Numbered from the stretch's first letter, positions 22,784-31,611 are shown. The stretch is 31,611 bases of DNA from DAOUMF01 sp034411955 (GCA_034411955.1 DAOUMF010000146.1:1-31611), one strand, 5' to 3'. Notes: generated by a model not told the origin, from the letters alone. Made by a program: numbers and translations.

Positions 22784-25700
22784 CTACTGCGACTCCTGCG
22801 GTCCGGCTTCCAGCTTGTACGAAATACCCAACTGCTGAAGCGAAACCTCAATCTGATCTCGAAGGAGCTTGGCCGGTACACCGTCGGCAGAACCCGCGTC
22901 AACCGTGATCCGAACTTGGGGAGCGCAACCCTGGTCACTGAGTGGGCGAATCACATAACGGAGAAGGTCGTTCCAGTTCTCCCAGCCCTCGATTTCGATG
23001 TGGACCTCTCGCACCCGGGGCTCGGCGGCTGCCCCGGCTTCAGGCTCTTCGGCGACCACGCCCCCGGTGGCCGCTGCGGTCGCTGGGCCCGGTTCGCGCC
23101 CGCCAGCGGTGGCTTCCTCCATAGCATACCTGTCGGCCAGATGCGATCTCAGTAGCCATGCCGATTCGGTGATGTCGACCTGCAGTGAGGAGAAGCTGGG
23201 GATCCTGAAGTGGACGTTTGCCGAGTCGAAGTCTGGCGGATCGCCGTATGCCAGCGCCAATACTCCCTGCTGCACGCCCCTCGCAACCGTCTCCTTCAGT
23301 GCCTGGTCACTGACGAGCATCGGCAAGTACGGATACTGTGGGAACCATTCGGCGAGTTGCTTCAGGTTAAGGGGAGCGTCCCGGTCTGACCAGATGCCGT
23401 ACTTGTCCGTCACAAGGAGCTGTGGGTCGACTCTCTCCACCAGCTTCTCTACTCCCGGCTCCTTGAGCTTCTCCTGGACGCGTGCCTGTAAGTTTTCCGT
23501 TCCGGTGTACGCTCGCGCACCGAAGTCTACCGCCTTCAACCCCTCCTTGGCGGGATAGGTGATGTGGCGATAGGCGGATGCGACGGCTCTCGGCAGCCCG
23601 TCCCGCGCCTCCCGGATCATCTCGTTGAGCTGCTCCTTCTGATTGTCGGTCAGCTGGTTATAGGTGCTGCTGTCGGCTCGCACGGCCTGGCAGGCTAGGT
23701 AGCGTCGGGCCGCGGCGCGCATGTTGTCGCGCTCCATCTCGTCTGCCAACAGGAACACGAGTGCGTTCTGATACTTGCGCGGCCCGTTCCCATGCCGCTT
23801 CCACCACTCCTCGACTTCTGAGCGGCCCTTCTCGTCCCACTCCACCCCGCCTACGCAAACGAGGTCGTCGCGCATCACGGCCAGCGAGAGAGTCGGCGAG
23901 TCGTCGACATCCCGGTGGGCCTTGGGCCAGGTGTACGCTCGGAAGATTCCGCGGCCCACGACCTGCTGGAGCGTGCCCTCGATGAGTTGATCGACGCGCC
24001 CCTCCCGATCCGCCGCCAGCGCTTCCTCCTGGCCGTCGATGATGCGGATGAGATTGGGGTTAGAGTCGAAGCGGTAGTAGTCGGCCTCAGCGTGGAAGTA
24101 CCAGAGGCGCTTTGACAGCTTCGGCAGGACTGCCCCGACGACCGCCGGTGACAGTCCTGGCAGCAGGGTCGCCAATTGAAGCTCAGGCTCGGTTGCGCCG
24201 CGCCGCTCGCCACCAGCGCCACCGAACGAGTGCATGAAGACCGCAGTCGCCGTCCCAGTGGCGGGACCCAGGCCGCCGAGCACCTCTTCGCTGCCGACAT
24301 CCATCGCCGGCGCCTTGGCATTGGGCCCAGCGATGTCGGAGGCGATGACAGGCTCGAAGTTACCTTGACGCAACAGGCGTACGATCTCCGGTCGGATACG
24401 GTCGTTGCCGAGGTTGACATGCGACGGGTGGATCAGCGGGGCCTCCACCTTGCGCCGCCAGCAGTCCGCTACTGCCATGCCGAGGAAGCGGAGCACGCCG
24501 CGGGTTCGCTGAAAGCCGTCCAGCGAACTCCACTTGTGGTAGAGGATCTTCACGAGCTCGGGGTGCAGGGGGTACGACTTCTCCAGCAGGCGCTTGTAGT
24601 CCAGATCGTGCGCGTCGCTGGAGACCGTGTCGCGGTGCCGCTCGTACGTCTGCCAGTAGGCCTCGGCGACCCGTGCGTGCTTCGCTGGGTCACCGAGGTC
24701 GGCGAACAGACGTCGCCGGACGACCTCGAAGATCTCTTCGCCTTCCAGCGGCTGCCACACGGACTCGACCCGGTGCATGCGGTGCTCCAGCTCAGCGTGG
24801 AGCTCCTGCTCCTTGAACGCGTCGAGGCTAAGCGCGGCCTGGACCTGCCGCATCTCGCGCATAGGGCCTTCGCGCTCGCTCTTCGGGAGAGTGAAGACCA
24901 TCGCTACGCCCGGATGATTTGCCACAGCCGTCGATAGCTCCTGGAAGAACTGGATTGTCTGGATGGCCAGCGTGCCGCGCTTCAGCGTAGTGTCGGCGGC
25001 CTTGGTGAGGTAGCCCAACACCTCGTCGAACAGGAGTACGCAGGGGCGGGCCGCGTCCAGCACCTTGTCGATGGCGTCCTTGCCGGGCGCGGTCCGCGAC
25101 GAGTCGGCGTCCGCCATGGCCTTCATGAGGAGCGGGCCACCGCCGACCTGCCAGGCCAGCTCGCCCCACATCGTGGAGACGGTGGCGCCGTCCTCTCTCT
25201 CGGCCGGCCCGACTCCCATGCGAGCGCCGTCGATCACGATGACTCTGGCCTTGGGGACCGCGTCGAGCTTGCTCTCCTCCAGGACCTCCTTCACCCAGTC
25301 GACTGCGGTGGCCTTCTTCGAGCTGTTGAAGAGGTGGAAGAGGGCGACCAAGACATGCGTCTTGCCACCGCCGAACGGCGTCTGCACCTGGACGACCGGG
25401 TCGCCGGCGCGGCCCTGCACGCGCTCAAGGGTGTTCTTGATCAGCTCTCGGATGCCACGGGTCGGATACGTGCGGGCGAAGAACACGTCGGGGTCGGCGT
25501 ACTCCTTGGCGCCGACGCCCTGAGCAACATAGCCGAGGTCAGCGGCGAAGAGCGACTCGTCGAAGTTGGCCTGCTGGAAGTCCTTGTGCGGCTTGGCGAC
25601 CTCCCACCAGTAGGGCAGCCGCGCCTCGCGCTTCTCGGGCTCCCTGGAGTCGCGTAGCTCTTCGAGCTGGCGGCTCGCGGCCTCATCGTACCTGGCGGCC

Positions 25701-26125
25701 AACTGAGCGCAGGTGTGCAGGACGGCATTCGCGTCCGCGGCCTTGATGTCGCCGGAGGGCGGGTGGGCCCAGGTGTTGCGGGCGTCGGCGATGTCCTGGA
25801 GCCAGGTGATCGCCTTCTTGTCCTTCAGCGTGTGAACGAAGACGTCCTTCCAGTTGCCCTCGATGATGGGGCGGAAGTGGTTGATGTCCAGCATCTCGTG
25901 GAGCTCGGCGGCCCGGACGGGCAGGACGCTCAGCTTCTCGCCGCGCTTCTCGAACAGCTCCTGGAGGTGCCCCAGGTCCTCCTTCTTGAAGTGCTTGGCG
26001 ACGCCCTGCTCCCACCAGTTGAGTTCGCCGTGGGCCCGCTTCAGCTCGGCGACGATGAAGCCCAGGGTTGCGTCGCGGAAGAGCTTGAGGCCCTCCGATA
26101 CCCTAGCGTAGTTCGTCGCTGCCAT
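22784..26125 (-). CDS. Swt1-type HEPN + DUF499 (COG1483) AAA+ ATPase
   Basis: A 1113-residue protein. The N-terminal about 150 residues form a Swt1-like HEPN domain with the RX4H motif RNTWAH (116-121), a possible RNase site. The DUF499 ATPase follows with Walker A TPFGGGKTH (249-257) and Walker B CVLLFDEVLGYL (362-373). A Glu/Ala/Gly-rich linker near residues 1030-1050 precedes a short alpha/beta tail. DUF499 ATPases are related to PglY/BrxC of BREX and are often paired with DUF1156 methyltransferases in defence islands. The gene begins 12 bp after the DUF1156 gene ends and ends 9 bp before the OLD gene. It probably couples ATP hydrolysis to DNA recognition with its methyltransferase and helicase partners. 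Confidence 0.87.
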   Translation of the reverse strand: MAATNYARVSEGLKLFRDATLGFIVAELKRAHGELNWWEQGVAKHFKKEDLGHLQELFEKRGEKLSVLPVRAAELHEMLDINHFRPIIEGNWKDVFVHTLKDKKAITWLQDIADARNTWAHPPSGDIKAADANAVLHTCAQLAARYDEAASRQLEELRDSREPEKREARLPYWWEVAKPHKDFQQANFDESLFAADLGYVAQGVGAKEYADPDVFFARTYPTRGIRELIKNTLERVQGRAGDPVVQVQTPFGGGKTHVLVALFHLFNSSKKATAVDWVKEVLEESKLDAVPKARVIVIDGARMGVGPAEREDGATVSTMWGELAWQVGGGPLLMKAMADADSSRTAPGKDAIDKVLDAARPCVLLFDEVLGYLTKAADTTLKRGTLAIQTIQFFQELSTAVANHPGVAMVFTLPKSEREGPMREMRQVQAALSLDAFKEQELHAELEHRMHRVESVWQPLEGEEIFEVVRRRLFADLGDPAKHARVAEAYWQTYERHRDTVSSDAHDLDYKRLLEKSYPLHPELVKILYHKWSSLDGFQRTRGVLRFLGMAVADCWRRKVEAPLIHPSHVNLGNDRIRPEIVRLLRQGNFEPVIASDIAGPNAKAPAMDVGSEEVLGGLGPATGTATAVFMHSFGGAGGERRGATEPELQLATLLPGLSPAVVGAVLPKLSKRLWYFHAEADYYRFDSNPNLIRIIDGQEEALAADREGRVDQLIEGTLQQVVGRGIFRAYTWPKAHRDVDDSPTLSLAVMRDDLVCVGGVEWDEKGRSEVEEWWKRHGNGPRKYQNALVFLLADEMERDNMRAAARRYLACQAVRADSSTYNQLTDNQKEQLNEMIREARDGLPRAVASAYRHITYPAKEGLKAVDFGARAYTGTENLQARVQEKLKEPGVEKLVERVDPQLLVTDKYGIWSDRDAPLNLKQLAEWFPQYPYLPMLVSDQALKETVARGVQQGVLALAYGDPPDFDSANVHFRIPSFSSLQVDITESAWLLRSHLADRYAMEEATAGGREPGPATAAATGGVVAEEPEAGAAAEPRVREVHIEIEGWENWNDLLRYVIRPLSDQGCAPQVRITVDAGSADGVPAKLLRDQIEVSLQQLGISYKLEAGPQESQ

Positions 26126-26137
26126 CGCTCTAACCCC

Positions 26138-28975
26138 CTAGAGCATTCTCCGCATCGACGGCTCCAGCCCGCCGGAAAGCATGGCGTGGATGTCGCGGCG
26201 CTCCGGGTCGTCTTCTCGTAGTACCTCCGACAGCGCCTGGGCGCAGCGCTTCAGCAGGTCGACCCGCGCCTCGCCCAGGGTCGAGAGGTAGTCGGCCATC
26301 TCCGGTCGCTTGTTGAGCCGCCAGAGGTTGAGGCAGCGGTGGATGCCGTCGATGATGGGCGCCTGGATGCCGGCGCGGGGCAGGCCCAAGTCCTCGTCGT
26401 CGTCGCGGTCAGTCGCGGACTTGAGAGTGATCTTGCTCCCCTTCTTGGAGACGATGCCATCTCGGATGATCTCGTCGAGCTCCACGCCCATGGGCTTCAC
26501 GAAGGTGATGACCTCTCCGGCCTCCAGGGGCAGCGCGCCGTAGGCCCAGCGCCAGAGGACGTAGAAGCGGGTCTCATTGTCCACGGCACCGAGCGAGCCG
26601 TTGCCCAGCACCTGGGAGAGGGCGTAGTCGATGACCTCGCTGCGGACCAGCTCCAGGAACTGCTTGACGGTGACAGGGTCGCCGGCCGTGGTGCGCACCT
26701 CCGTGTGGCGGGAGTAGACCTCAAGGGCGGGTCCGATGGCGGAGACGAAGAAGTCCGCGCCGCGGATGCCCTGCGCCCAGAAGTAGTTCAGCCGCTCCCG
26801 GATGCGCGACCGCAGCTCCTCCGATACCTCCTGCAGGTAGGCGACACTGGCATCAGGAAGCCGTGGTCGGCACACGAGGAAGACTGACGAGGCGAGAGAG
26901 GCCGTGTCAATGGCTCGAACGCGCGCGGCCCGCTCCGTATGAACAGGCCATGAAGCCGTAACGGTGAAGCCCGGCTCAACGTCAACCAGCGCGGACACCA
27001 GTGTCTCCCACGCCTCTGTCTCTGTGTGGGCGAAGACGACCCAGGCGATTCCGGTGGGCTGGAGGACGCGTCGCATCTCAGCGAAAGCCGAAGCCATGCC
27101 ATCTCTATAGAATGCCGTGGCCTTCTCGGGCCCACCCTGACGGTATTTGTTTTCGATAATCTCATCGGCTTTGGGGGTCAGTGGCGTCGGGAAAAGCTCA
27201 GGATGCAGGTCGCCCAAGCTGCGCTTCAGCCAAACGTAGAAGAAGTCTGAGAGCTCAGCATAGGACACTGAGTCGTAATAGGGCGGGTCGGTCAATACCG
27301 CCGAGACAGATCCCTGCTCTTGTGACAATCGCCTCGCGTCTTGGATGTCGCATCGGGATTCCGCCTGTGGAAGCGGATTCTGACTCAGCACACGCGAGAT
27401 CCAGTTCAGATGGCTTGGGAATCCTCCCGTCGCCTCAGATAGTGGCATTACCTCGCAATAGTCCCACACCATTGGGAGCGCTTGGCGAACGTACGTGTGG
27501 GCGACGAACTCGCCAATCCACGTGCAGAGTGTGCTGGAGAAGTCCGAAAGCCTGTCTGCCGCCAGTGCCAGATAAGCTGTCACAGCCTTCGCGTACTCCC
27601 TGTGAAGGCTCTGGCCGAGCATGACGTCGTAGGCCTCGCGGACTAGCCGCACAAAGGTGCTCAGAGCCAGCAGTTGCCGGTCGTTGAACAATTTGCCGAA
27701 CGTACTGAAACCGTAAACAGCGATGCTACCGCCTGTGATTCGATGAGGGGGCGTAGGTTCACCGGGGATCCAAGACAGGCCATCTTCGCGCGGGGGGAGT
27801 TGAGCCAGAACCTGGGAGGCCCGGCTGAAGGCGTTCCCATCTTCGGGGCGTTCTTCCCGGTAGGCCTTGCCGTTCTTGCCCTGGAGCACGACGGCAGTCA
27901 TCCTCGCGCCAATGCGGCCCGCTTTCCCCTCTGAGCGTATGTACTCGCCGGGTGCGGCCGCGTCGCAGAAGAGACAACGCACGCCCGTCGTCTCTGTCGT
28001 TGCGGACCCCGGGTCGCCCTGTATCTCGTCTCCTTGCACAACGCGGAAGTGGACAGTTTTCGCCTCACGGTCCACGATGGGTTCAAGGGCAACGCTCTTG
28101 CTGTCCTTGCGCGCCAACCAGTATTGACGGAGTAAGGGCATCTCCACGCCGCACGAGGGGTTGGGGCACTTCACTGTGCGGGCCCACAGGTAGGCTAGGG
28201 GCACCTTGCCATCCGGGTCCGGCGGGTAGTACGGGGCCAGCTCCTCGCGGGCGCGCTCCAGTACCCACTGGCCCCAGTACCGCACGTCGGTGGCCAGGGG
28301 GTTACGGCGGTAGGCGGCCGCCCAAGACCCGTCGCCGTCGGTTAGCCTTTGCTGGCCCTTGCCTTCGGCTTCCCGTCGGTCCATCTCCTGGATGTAGTCG
28401 GGTACCGGTCGGGAGTCCGGCTGGCCATACTTCTGGGGGTACTCCACGGTGCACTTGAGGATGAGGACGGCCACGGGGTTCAGCTCGGAGGCGTGCGCCT
28501 CGCAGCCCAGGCGCAGCGCCTCCAGGGGGATGGAACCTCCCCCGGCGAAGGGGTCCAGCACCCGCGGCGGCGTACCGCCGTTGGCCTCGCGGATCAGCCG
28601 GCGGGCAATCTCCAGCAGGCTCTGGTTGTTGGAGTTCTCCCACTTACACAGGTCGGCGACGAAGCCGAGGAGCCGGCGGCGCAGCGGCGGATGGGGGCCC
28701 TCGCGGTCGTAGGCGTCGTAGGCGGAGGGTACCAGATCCTCCACCAGCGATCGGAACACCGGAGGGCAGTGTTCGTCGTCCGGGTCCGGCACCACCGCCT
28801 CGAAGATAGCTGCACGGCACGCGGCAAGCGGACGCCGAGCCCACCAGATGTGCAGCGTCGAGATGTGCCCGTGACGGATGGACTTCTCGCGGGCGGACTC
28901 GGCGCTGACCTCTCGCAGCGGGAAGGCCACCTCGATGAGGCGCTTGGGTTGGGGGACTTTGGCTGGCTGGCTCAT
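26138..28975 (-). CDS. DUF1156 adenine-specific DNA methyltransferase with Zn ribbon (COG1743)
   Basis: A 945-residue N6-adenine-type methyltransferase. The DUF1156 N-terminus covers about residues 10-65 (RLIEVAFPLREV, then HISTLHIWWARRPLAACRAA). SAM motif I is LDPFAGGGSIPLEA (140-153) and catalytic motif IV is TDPPYYDSVSY (562-572). Between them lies a Zn-ribbon candidate with Cys270/Cys275 and Cys334/Cys337. The large size and inserted central region are normal for this family, which is found with DUF499 ATPases and SNF2 helicases in defence islands. Self-versus-foreign marking is the expected role; the target site cannot be read from sequence. The start ATG overlaps the DUF1828 stop by 4 bp. 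Confidence 0.9.
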   Translation of the reverse strand: MSQPAKVPQPKRLIEVAFPLREVSAESAREKSIRHGHISTLHIWWARRPLAACRAAIFEAVVPDPDDEHCPPVFRSLVEDLVPSAYDAYDREGPHPPLRRRLLGFVADLCKWENSNNQSLLEIARRLIREANGGTPPRVLDPFAGGGSIPLEALRLGCEAHASELNPVAVLILKCTVEYPQKYGQPDSRPVPDYIQEMDRREAEGKGQQRLTDGDGSWAAAYRRNPLATDVRYWGQWVLERAREELAPYYPPDPDGKVPLAYLWARTVKCPNPSCGVEMPLLRQYWLARKDSKSVALEPIVDREAKTVHFRVVQGDEIQGDPGSATTETTGVRCLFCDAAAPGEYIRSEGKAGRIGARMTAVVLQGKNGKAYREERPEDGNAFSRASQVLAQLPPREDGLSWIPGEPTPPHRITGGSIAVYGFSTFGKLFNDRQLLALSTFVRLVREAYDVMLGQSLHREYAKAVTAYLALAADRLSDFSSTLCTWIGEFVAHTYVRQALPMVWDYCEVMPLSEATGGFPSHLNWISRVLSQNPLPQAESRCDIQDARRLSQEQGSVSAVLTDPPYYDSVSYAELSDFFYVWLKRSLGDLHPELFPTPLTPKADEIIENKYRQGGPEKATAFYRDGMASAFAEMRRVLQPTGIAWVVFAHTETEAWETLVSALVDVEPGFTVTASWPVHTERAARVRAIDTASLASSVFLVCRPRLPDASVAYLQEVSEELRSRIRERLNYFWAQGIRGADFFVSAIGPALEVYSRHTEVRTTAGDPVTVKQFLELVRSEVIDYALSQVLGNGSLGAVDNETRFYVLWRWAYGALPLEAGEVITFVKPMGVELDEIIRDGIVSKKGSKITLKSATDRDDDEDLGLPRAGIQAPIIDGIHRCLNLWRLNKRPEMADYLSTLGEARVDLLKRCAQALSEVLREDDPERRDIHAMLSGGLEPSMRRML

Positions 28976-29745
28976 GACGGAAGAATGTCGGTGAGATACG
29001 GAGCAAGCCGCTCACGTGCCGTCTCCAGACTCGAGAACTGCCTCTCGGCCACATCCGAGAAACGTGCTAGGACGACCCTATTGATCTCCGTTTGGTCTCG
29101 GAATACGGCAACAGGGTGGAATCTCTCGTCCCACGACTCCCATCTGTACAGGGTAATGGTCGCGTCCCGGCATTGGTCATCGTTACTGATGGCAAACACG
29201 AGAATCTGTCGGCCTATCGTGCCGTTGATGCGAGCGTCCACTAGGTAGCGCTGTTCGGGGTCGTGAACCGGATGGGCGTAGCCAAACTGTACTTCCCGAT
29301 TCGCCGCTGCCTCCCGGACGAGTTCCTGAAAGTCTTCGACAAAGGTAGTCCGGACCCGCTCACGCGCGAGGAATGACACATCGGTGATGCGAGTTATCGC
29401 CTGAAGATAGGAGAACAGTGCATCTCCGTACCGTCCTTCGGGTATTCGCAGTCGCAGCTCACCCGCGCTCTCTTCAATGCCCAGTCCCGCCAGCACCCGA
29501 TCAATTATTGCGCGACGAGTGCCTCGGTCGAACTCAGGGACCTCATAGGACACATGCATGAAGGTGTGTCCCTCGTCCGAGAGCATCCACTGGCCGTCAT
29601 CGCGCTTGAGCAGGACCACATAGTGATCTCCGTCTGCAAACGTGAAAGGTACATGAACGAGGTATCGGTCCATTCCCTCGGCTGCCAATTCAACCTCATC
29701 GCAGACTGATTCTTTGAAGGCTCGCTCGATGTCGGAGTGGTTCAT
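28972..29745 (-). CDS. DUF1828-domain protein
   Basis: A 257-residue protein with the DUF1828 signature at its N-terminus: DRYLVHVPFTFADGDHYVV, then LLKRDDGQWMLSDEGHTFMH (SDEGHT at residues 56-61). The C-terminal half (about 125-257) resembles the DUF1829-type extension, with FGYAHPVHD and an AISNDDQCRDATIT strand. The biochemical function of DUF1828 is not established. It lies 12 bp after the DUF6978-like gene and overlaps the methyltransferase start by ATGA, so it is firmly part of this operon. It may be a small regulatory or toxin-antitoxin-like insert in the defence system; that is speculation from context. Confidence 0.8.
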   Translation of the reverse strand: MNHSDIERAFKESVCDEVELAAEGMDRYLVHVPFTFADGDHYVVLLKRDDGQWMLSDEGHTFMHVSYEVPEFDRGTRRAIIDRVLAGLGIEESAGELRLRIPEGRYGDALFSYLQAITRITDVSFLARERVRTTFVEDFQELVREAAANREVQFGYAHPVHDPEQRYLVDARINGTIGRQILVFAISNDDQCRDATITLYRWESWDERFHPVAVFRDQTEINRVVLARFSDVAERQFSSLETARERLAPYLTDILPS

Positions 29746-29757
29746 GTCGCACCCTCC

Positions 29758-30258
29758 CTAGAGAAGCCTTTGCTGAGGCGAGTCGCCACGCTGAAAGCCG
29801 CAACCGTCCAGGAACTTGTCCAGGGCAGAACCGAAGTCGCCGTACGAGTCAGCAATCTGGGCGTATCCATCGATCTCGTATCCGTCCCTCTGATACCGCT
29901 CCGTCGCGCGATGAATGTGGAAGTCGGGGTCGAAACGAGCACCCGGCAGTCCCCTGTCCTTCTCCCACCGGTTCGTGTGCCGCGACGGGTGCTTACCATT
30001 GTATCGGATGAGGTTGTATTCGCTCCCATCGGCATCCTCGAACAACAGAATGATCGAGAAGTCGAGCTGGTTCTGCCGGTTCCGCCGGGCGATAACCCTG
30101 AATTGTCGACCCGCCTGAGACGCGACATCGAGCTGTCGTTCGTCATACTGGTAGCGCGCCTTGGGCCTTGTTCGGAGGCGCGTCTGCCAGTTGGGTGGGA
30201 GTGGTTTGGGCTCGTGGATCAAGTCTTCGATCTCCTGGTCAGTAAGAACGCGCGACAC
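29758..30258 (-). CDS. DUF6978-like small protein
   Basis: A 166-residue protein that resembles the DUF6978 family as I remember it: a helical start (LTDQEIEDLIHEPKP), an FRVIARRNRQNQLDFSIILL strand pair, LIRYNGKH (83-90) and the conserved FHIHRATERY (113-122). The conserved His/Arg cluster is suggestive of a nucleic-acid-acting enzyme, but no function is known to me. It is followed 12 bp later by DUF1828; the two small genes sit between helicase and methyltransferase and probably work as a pair. The start ATG at 30258 lies 11 bp after the helicase stop. Confidence 0.6.
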   Translation of the reverse strand: MSRVLTDQEIEDLIHEPKPLPPNWQTRLRTRPKARYQYDERQLDVASQAGRQFRVIARRNRQNQLDFSIILLFEDADGSEYNLIRYNGKHPSRHTNRWEKDRGLPGARFDPDFHIHRATERYQRDGYEIDGYAQIADSYGDFGSALDKFLDGCGFQRGDSPQQRLL

Positions 30259-30269
30259 GTCTTCTGGTC

Positions 30270-31611
30270 CTATCCGCTAGCTGCGTGCTTCCAGTCGTCT
30301 TGCTTCACCCAGTACCGCACGATCTGCTGCTGAGGCTGCGGTCGGAGCTTCGACGCCGGGTCCTGGATCGTGTGGATCTGGGCTGTGTCAGGGTCGCGGG
30401 CGCCGGTGACCACGTAGAGCCAGCAGTCGGCACCCAAACGACGAGCCATCGTCCACTCGTTCTCGGTAAGGACCACGTCCCCCTCGTCGGCCCGGCCCTT
30501 GACCTCGATGTAGCGGAAGCCAGGGCCCTCGCGACTGCGGATATCATACCCCAACTTCTGGGCGCCTACATCTTCGGGCTGTCGGCCGGCCGACCGCTCG
30601 AACCACATGGAAGCCTCCATCGCGACGCGCTCCACCTCATCGTCCCGCCGCATCGCCGATGAATCGACGCCGGCGGGCACCTCGCCGGCCACGACGGCGA
30701 CCACCCCGACAACGGATGGCGTCACGAGTGCAACCGCCTCCTCCTGCTCGAGCCGCTGCAGGCGGCCGTCCCGCCTCTCGATGAGGGAACGCTTCCGCGC
30801 CTGCTCCTGCTGGATGGCGATTGCCATGTCCTCGCCCCGGTCCGAGCGCTCGTAGTACTTCGCCAGCTTGTCCTCTGACTCCAGGATCAGGTGGTTCAGC
30901 GACCGCTCCACGTACTTCCGGACGACTTCCACCTCGTGGCGGCGGCGCTCTGATATCTCGCCCAGGTACGGGAGCATGAGCCGCTCCGTCGCCCAAGCGA
31001 CAACGGTGTCCTCGCGGACAGCGTCGCGCAGTTCCTGCGGCGCTGACAGCGCGTCGTCTGACGGCGGCAGGTCGACGATGGCGCCCGGCGGCAGCTCCTG
31101 AAAGCCACTGCCGGCCTGCCGCACGGCGAACAGCCGTCGGCCCGCGTCATCGCCGGTCCCGTCCCGGATAGCCCCTTCGAGGAACCACAGCAGGTACGGC
31201 TCAGTGGCGTCCGGGTCGGCGAAGACGGCGCCACGGAACAGGTCGGCTTCCGAGCGCGCGAGCACGGACCCCAAGACGGCCTCGAACAGCGCGTGGGCTG
31301 GCCCAATGAACTCCGACTGCGTGTCCTTCTTGGCCAGCTCCTTGTAGAACGTCAGCCGACGGTATTGCTTCTGCACGACGCCGTATCGCTTGGCTGCGGG
31401 GACGGCGCGCAGCTCCGCCGGCACGTGCTCGACTCGGCAGTATCCCTTGTCTGTCTCTCGCATGCGGCCGCCCAGGTACTCGAAGGCTTCCTTGAAGAAC
31501 CGCTCGACGAACTCCGGCATGAGCCGTCGCTCACGAGACTCCCTCGTCTCCTCCAGAATGCGGGACATGTCGATGTGCCGGGTGCACAGGGCTTCGAGGC
31601 TGATATCCTGG
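30270..31611 (-). CDS. SNF2-type helicase, C-terminal part with DUF3883 domain (partial)
   Basis: The frame is open through the right edge of the window, so only about 446 C-terminal residues are seen. The helicase core is outside; the visible first part (RILEETRESRERRLMPEFVERFFKEAF region) and the long charged helices at about 30750-30950 are typical of the C-terminal region of large SNF2-family helicases found with DUF1156 and DUF499 genes. The last about 85 residues are a DUF3883 domain: AQKLGYDIRS, then RYIEVKGRADEGDVVLTENEW and ADCWLYVVTGA. DUF3883 has a nuclease-like fold, and IEVKG resembles the E-x-K core of PD-(D/E)XK enzymes. It probably supplies translocation and perhaps cleavage for the restriction-like system. 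The helicase call rests on context as well as sequence. Confidence 0.75.
   Translation of the reverse strand, partial: QDISLEALCTRHIDMSRILEETRESRERRLMPEFVERFFKEAFEYLGGRMRETDKGYCRVEHVPAELRAVPAAKRYGVVQKQYRRLTFYKELAKKDTQSEFIGPAHALFEAVLGSVLARSEADLFRGAVFADPDATEPYLLWFLEGAIRDGTGDDAGRRLFAVRQAGSGFQELPPGAIVDLPPSDDALSAPQELRDAVREDTVVAWATERLMLPYLGEISERRRHEVEVVRKYVERSLNHLILESEDKLAKYYERSDRGEDMAIAIQQEQARKRSLIERRDGRLQRLEQEEAVALVTPSVVGVVAVVAGEVPAGVDSSAMRRDDEVERVAMEASMWFERSAGRQPEDVGAQKLGYDIRSREGPGFRYIEVKGRADEGDVVLTENEWTMARRLGADCWLYVVTGARDPDTAQIHTIQDPASKLRPQPQQQIVRYWVKQDDWKHAASG

Noticed and set aside
22703..26221. Several plus-strand frames of 60-250 codons opposite the DUF499 gene
   Set aside because: These are GC-rich antisense shadows of a strongly supported coding region.
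26138..29248. Long plus-strand frames opposite the DUF1156 gene (for example 28349-29248)
   Set aside because: They run across two real genes with clear motifs, have no ribosome sites and have composition typical of shadow frames.

Overview
The window is high-GC bacterial DNA. The left end looks like ordinary chromosome: the 3' end of mfd, a multi-pass membrane protein resembling the DUF5656 family, and an intact tRNA-Pro(GGG). The membrane gene and the overall character suggest Chloroflexota, but this is tentative and an actinobacterial-type host is not excluded. Two genes, the membrane protein and the SRAP protein, have good sigma70-type promoters placed so that transcription would begin at the start codon (leaderless mRNAs).

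From 1757 onward the window is a defence and mobility island. It opens with a complete tyrosine recombinase. Three incomplete tRNA genes follow, all on the minus strand and all broken at or next to the anticodon arm: a tRNA-Arg(CCU) 5' half (2805-2843), a tRNA-Cys(GCA) 3' part (3151-3194) and a tRNA-Thr(CGU) 3' part (17926-17975). Beside these, and at one further place (about 5075-5160), are short clusters of inverted and direct half-sites with a similar layout. They look like attachment-site scars left by several integrative elements.

Between the scars lie defence modules. AbiEi/AbiEii type toxin-antitoxin genes are at 3417-4891. A DUF4062-like/NACHT NTPase overlaps a small PD-(D/E)XK-like nuclease gene at 5303-8646. 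A promoter-headed cluster at 9165-16863 encodes an SbcD/YhaO-like phosphoesterase, an SbcC/YhaN-like ATPase, a possible 85-residue protein, an unrecognised winged-helix-like protein, an XRE regulator and a UvrD-family helicase. A SRAP (YedK/HMCES) gene follows on the other strand.

From the right edge to 18347 every gene is on the minus strand with gaps of 32 bp or less: SNF2-type helicase with a DUF3883 tail (cut by the window edge), DUF6978-like protein, DUF1828 protein, DUF1156 DNA methyltransferase, HEPN-DUF499 ATPase, OLD-family nuclease (GajA-like), UvrD-like helicase (GajB-like) and a TIGR02391 protein. A helicase-methyltransferase-ATPase system and a Gabija system therefore appear to share one transcription unit. 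No CRISPR array, rRNA or intact insertion sequence was seen.
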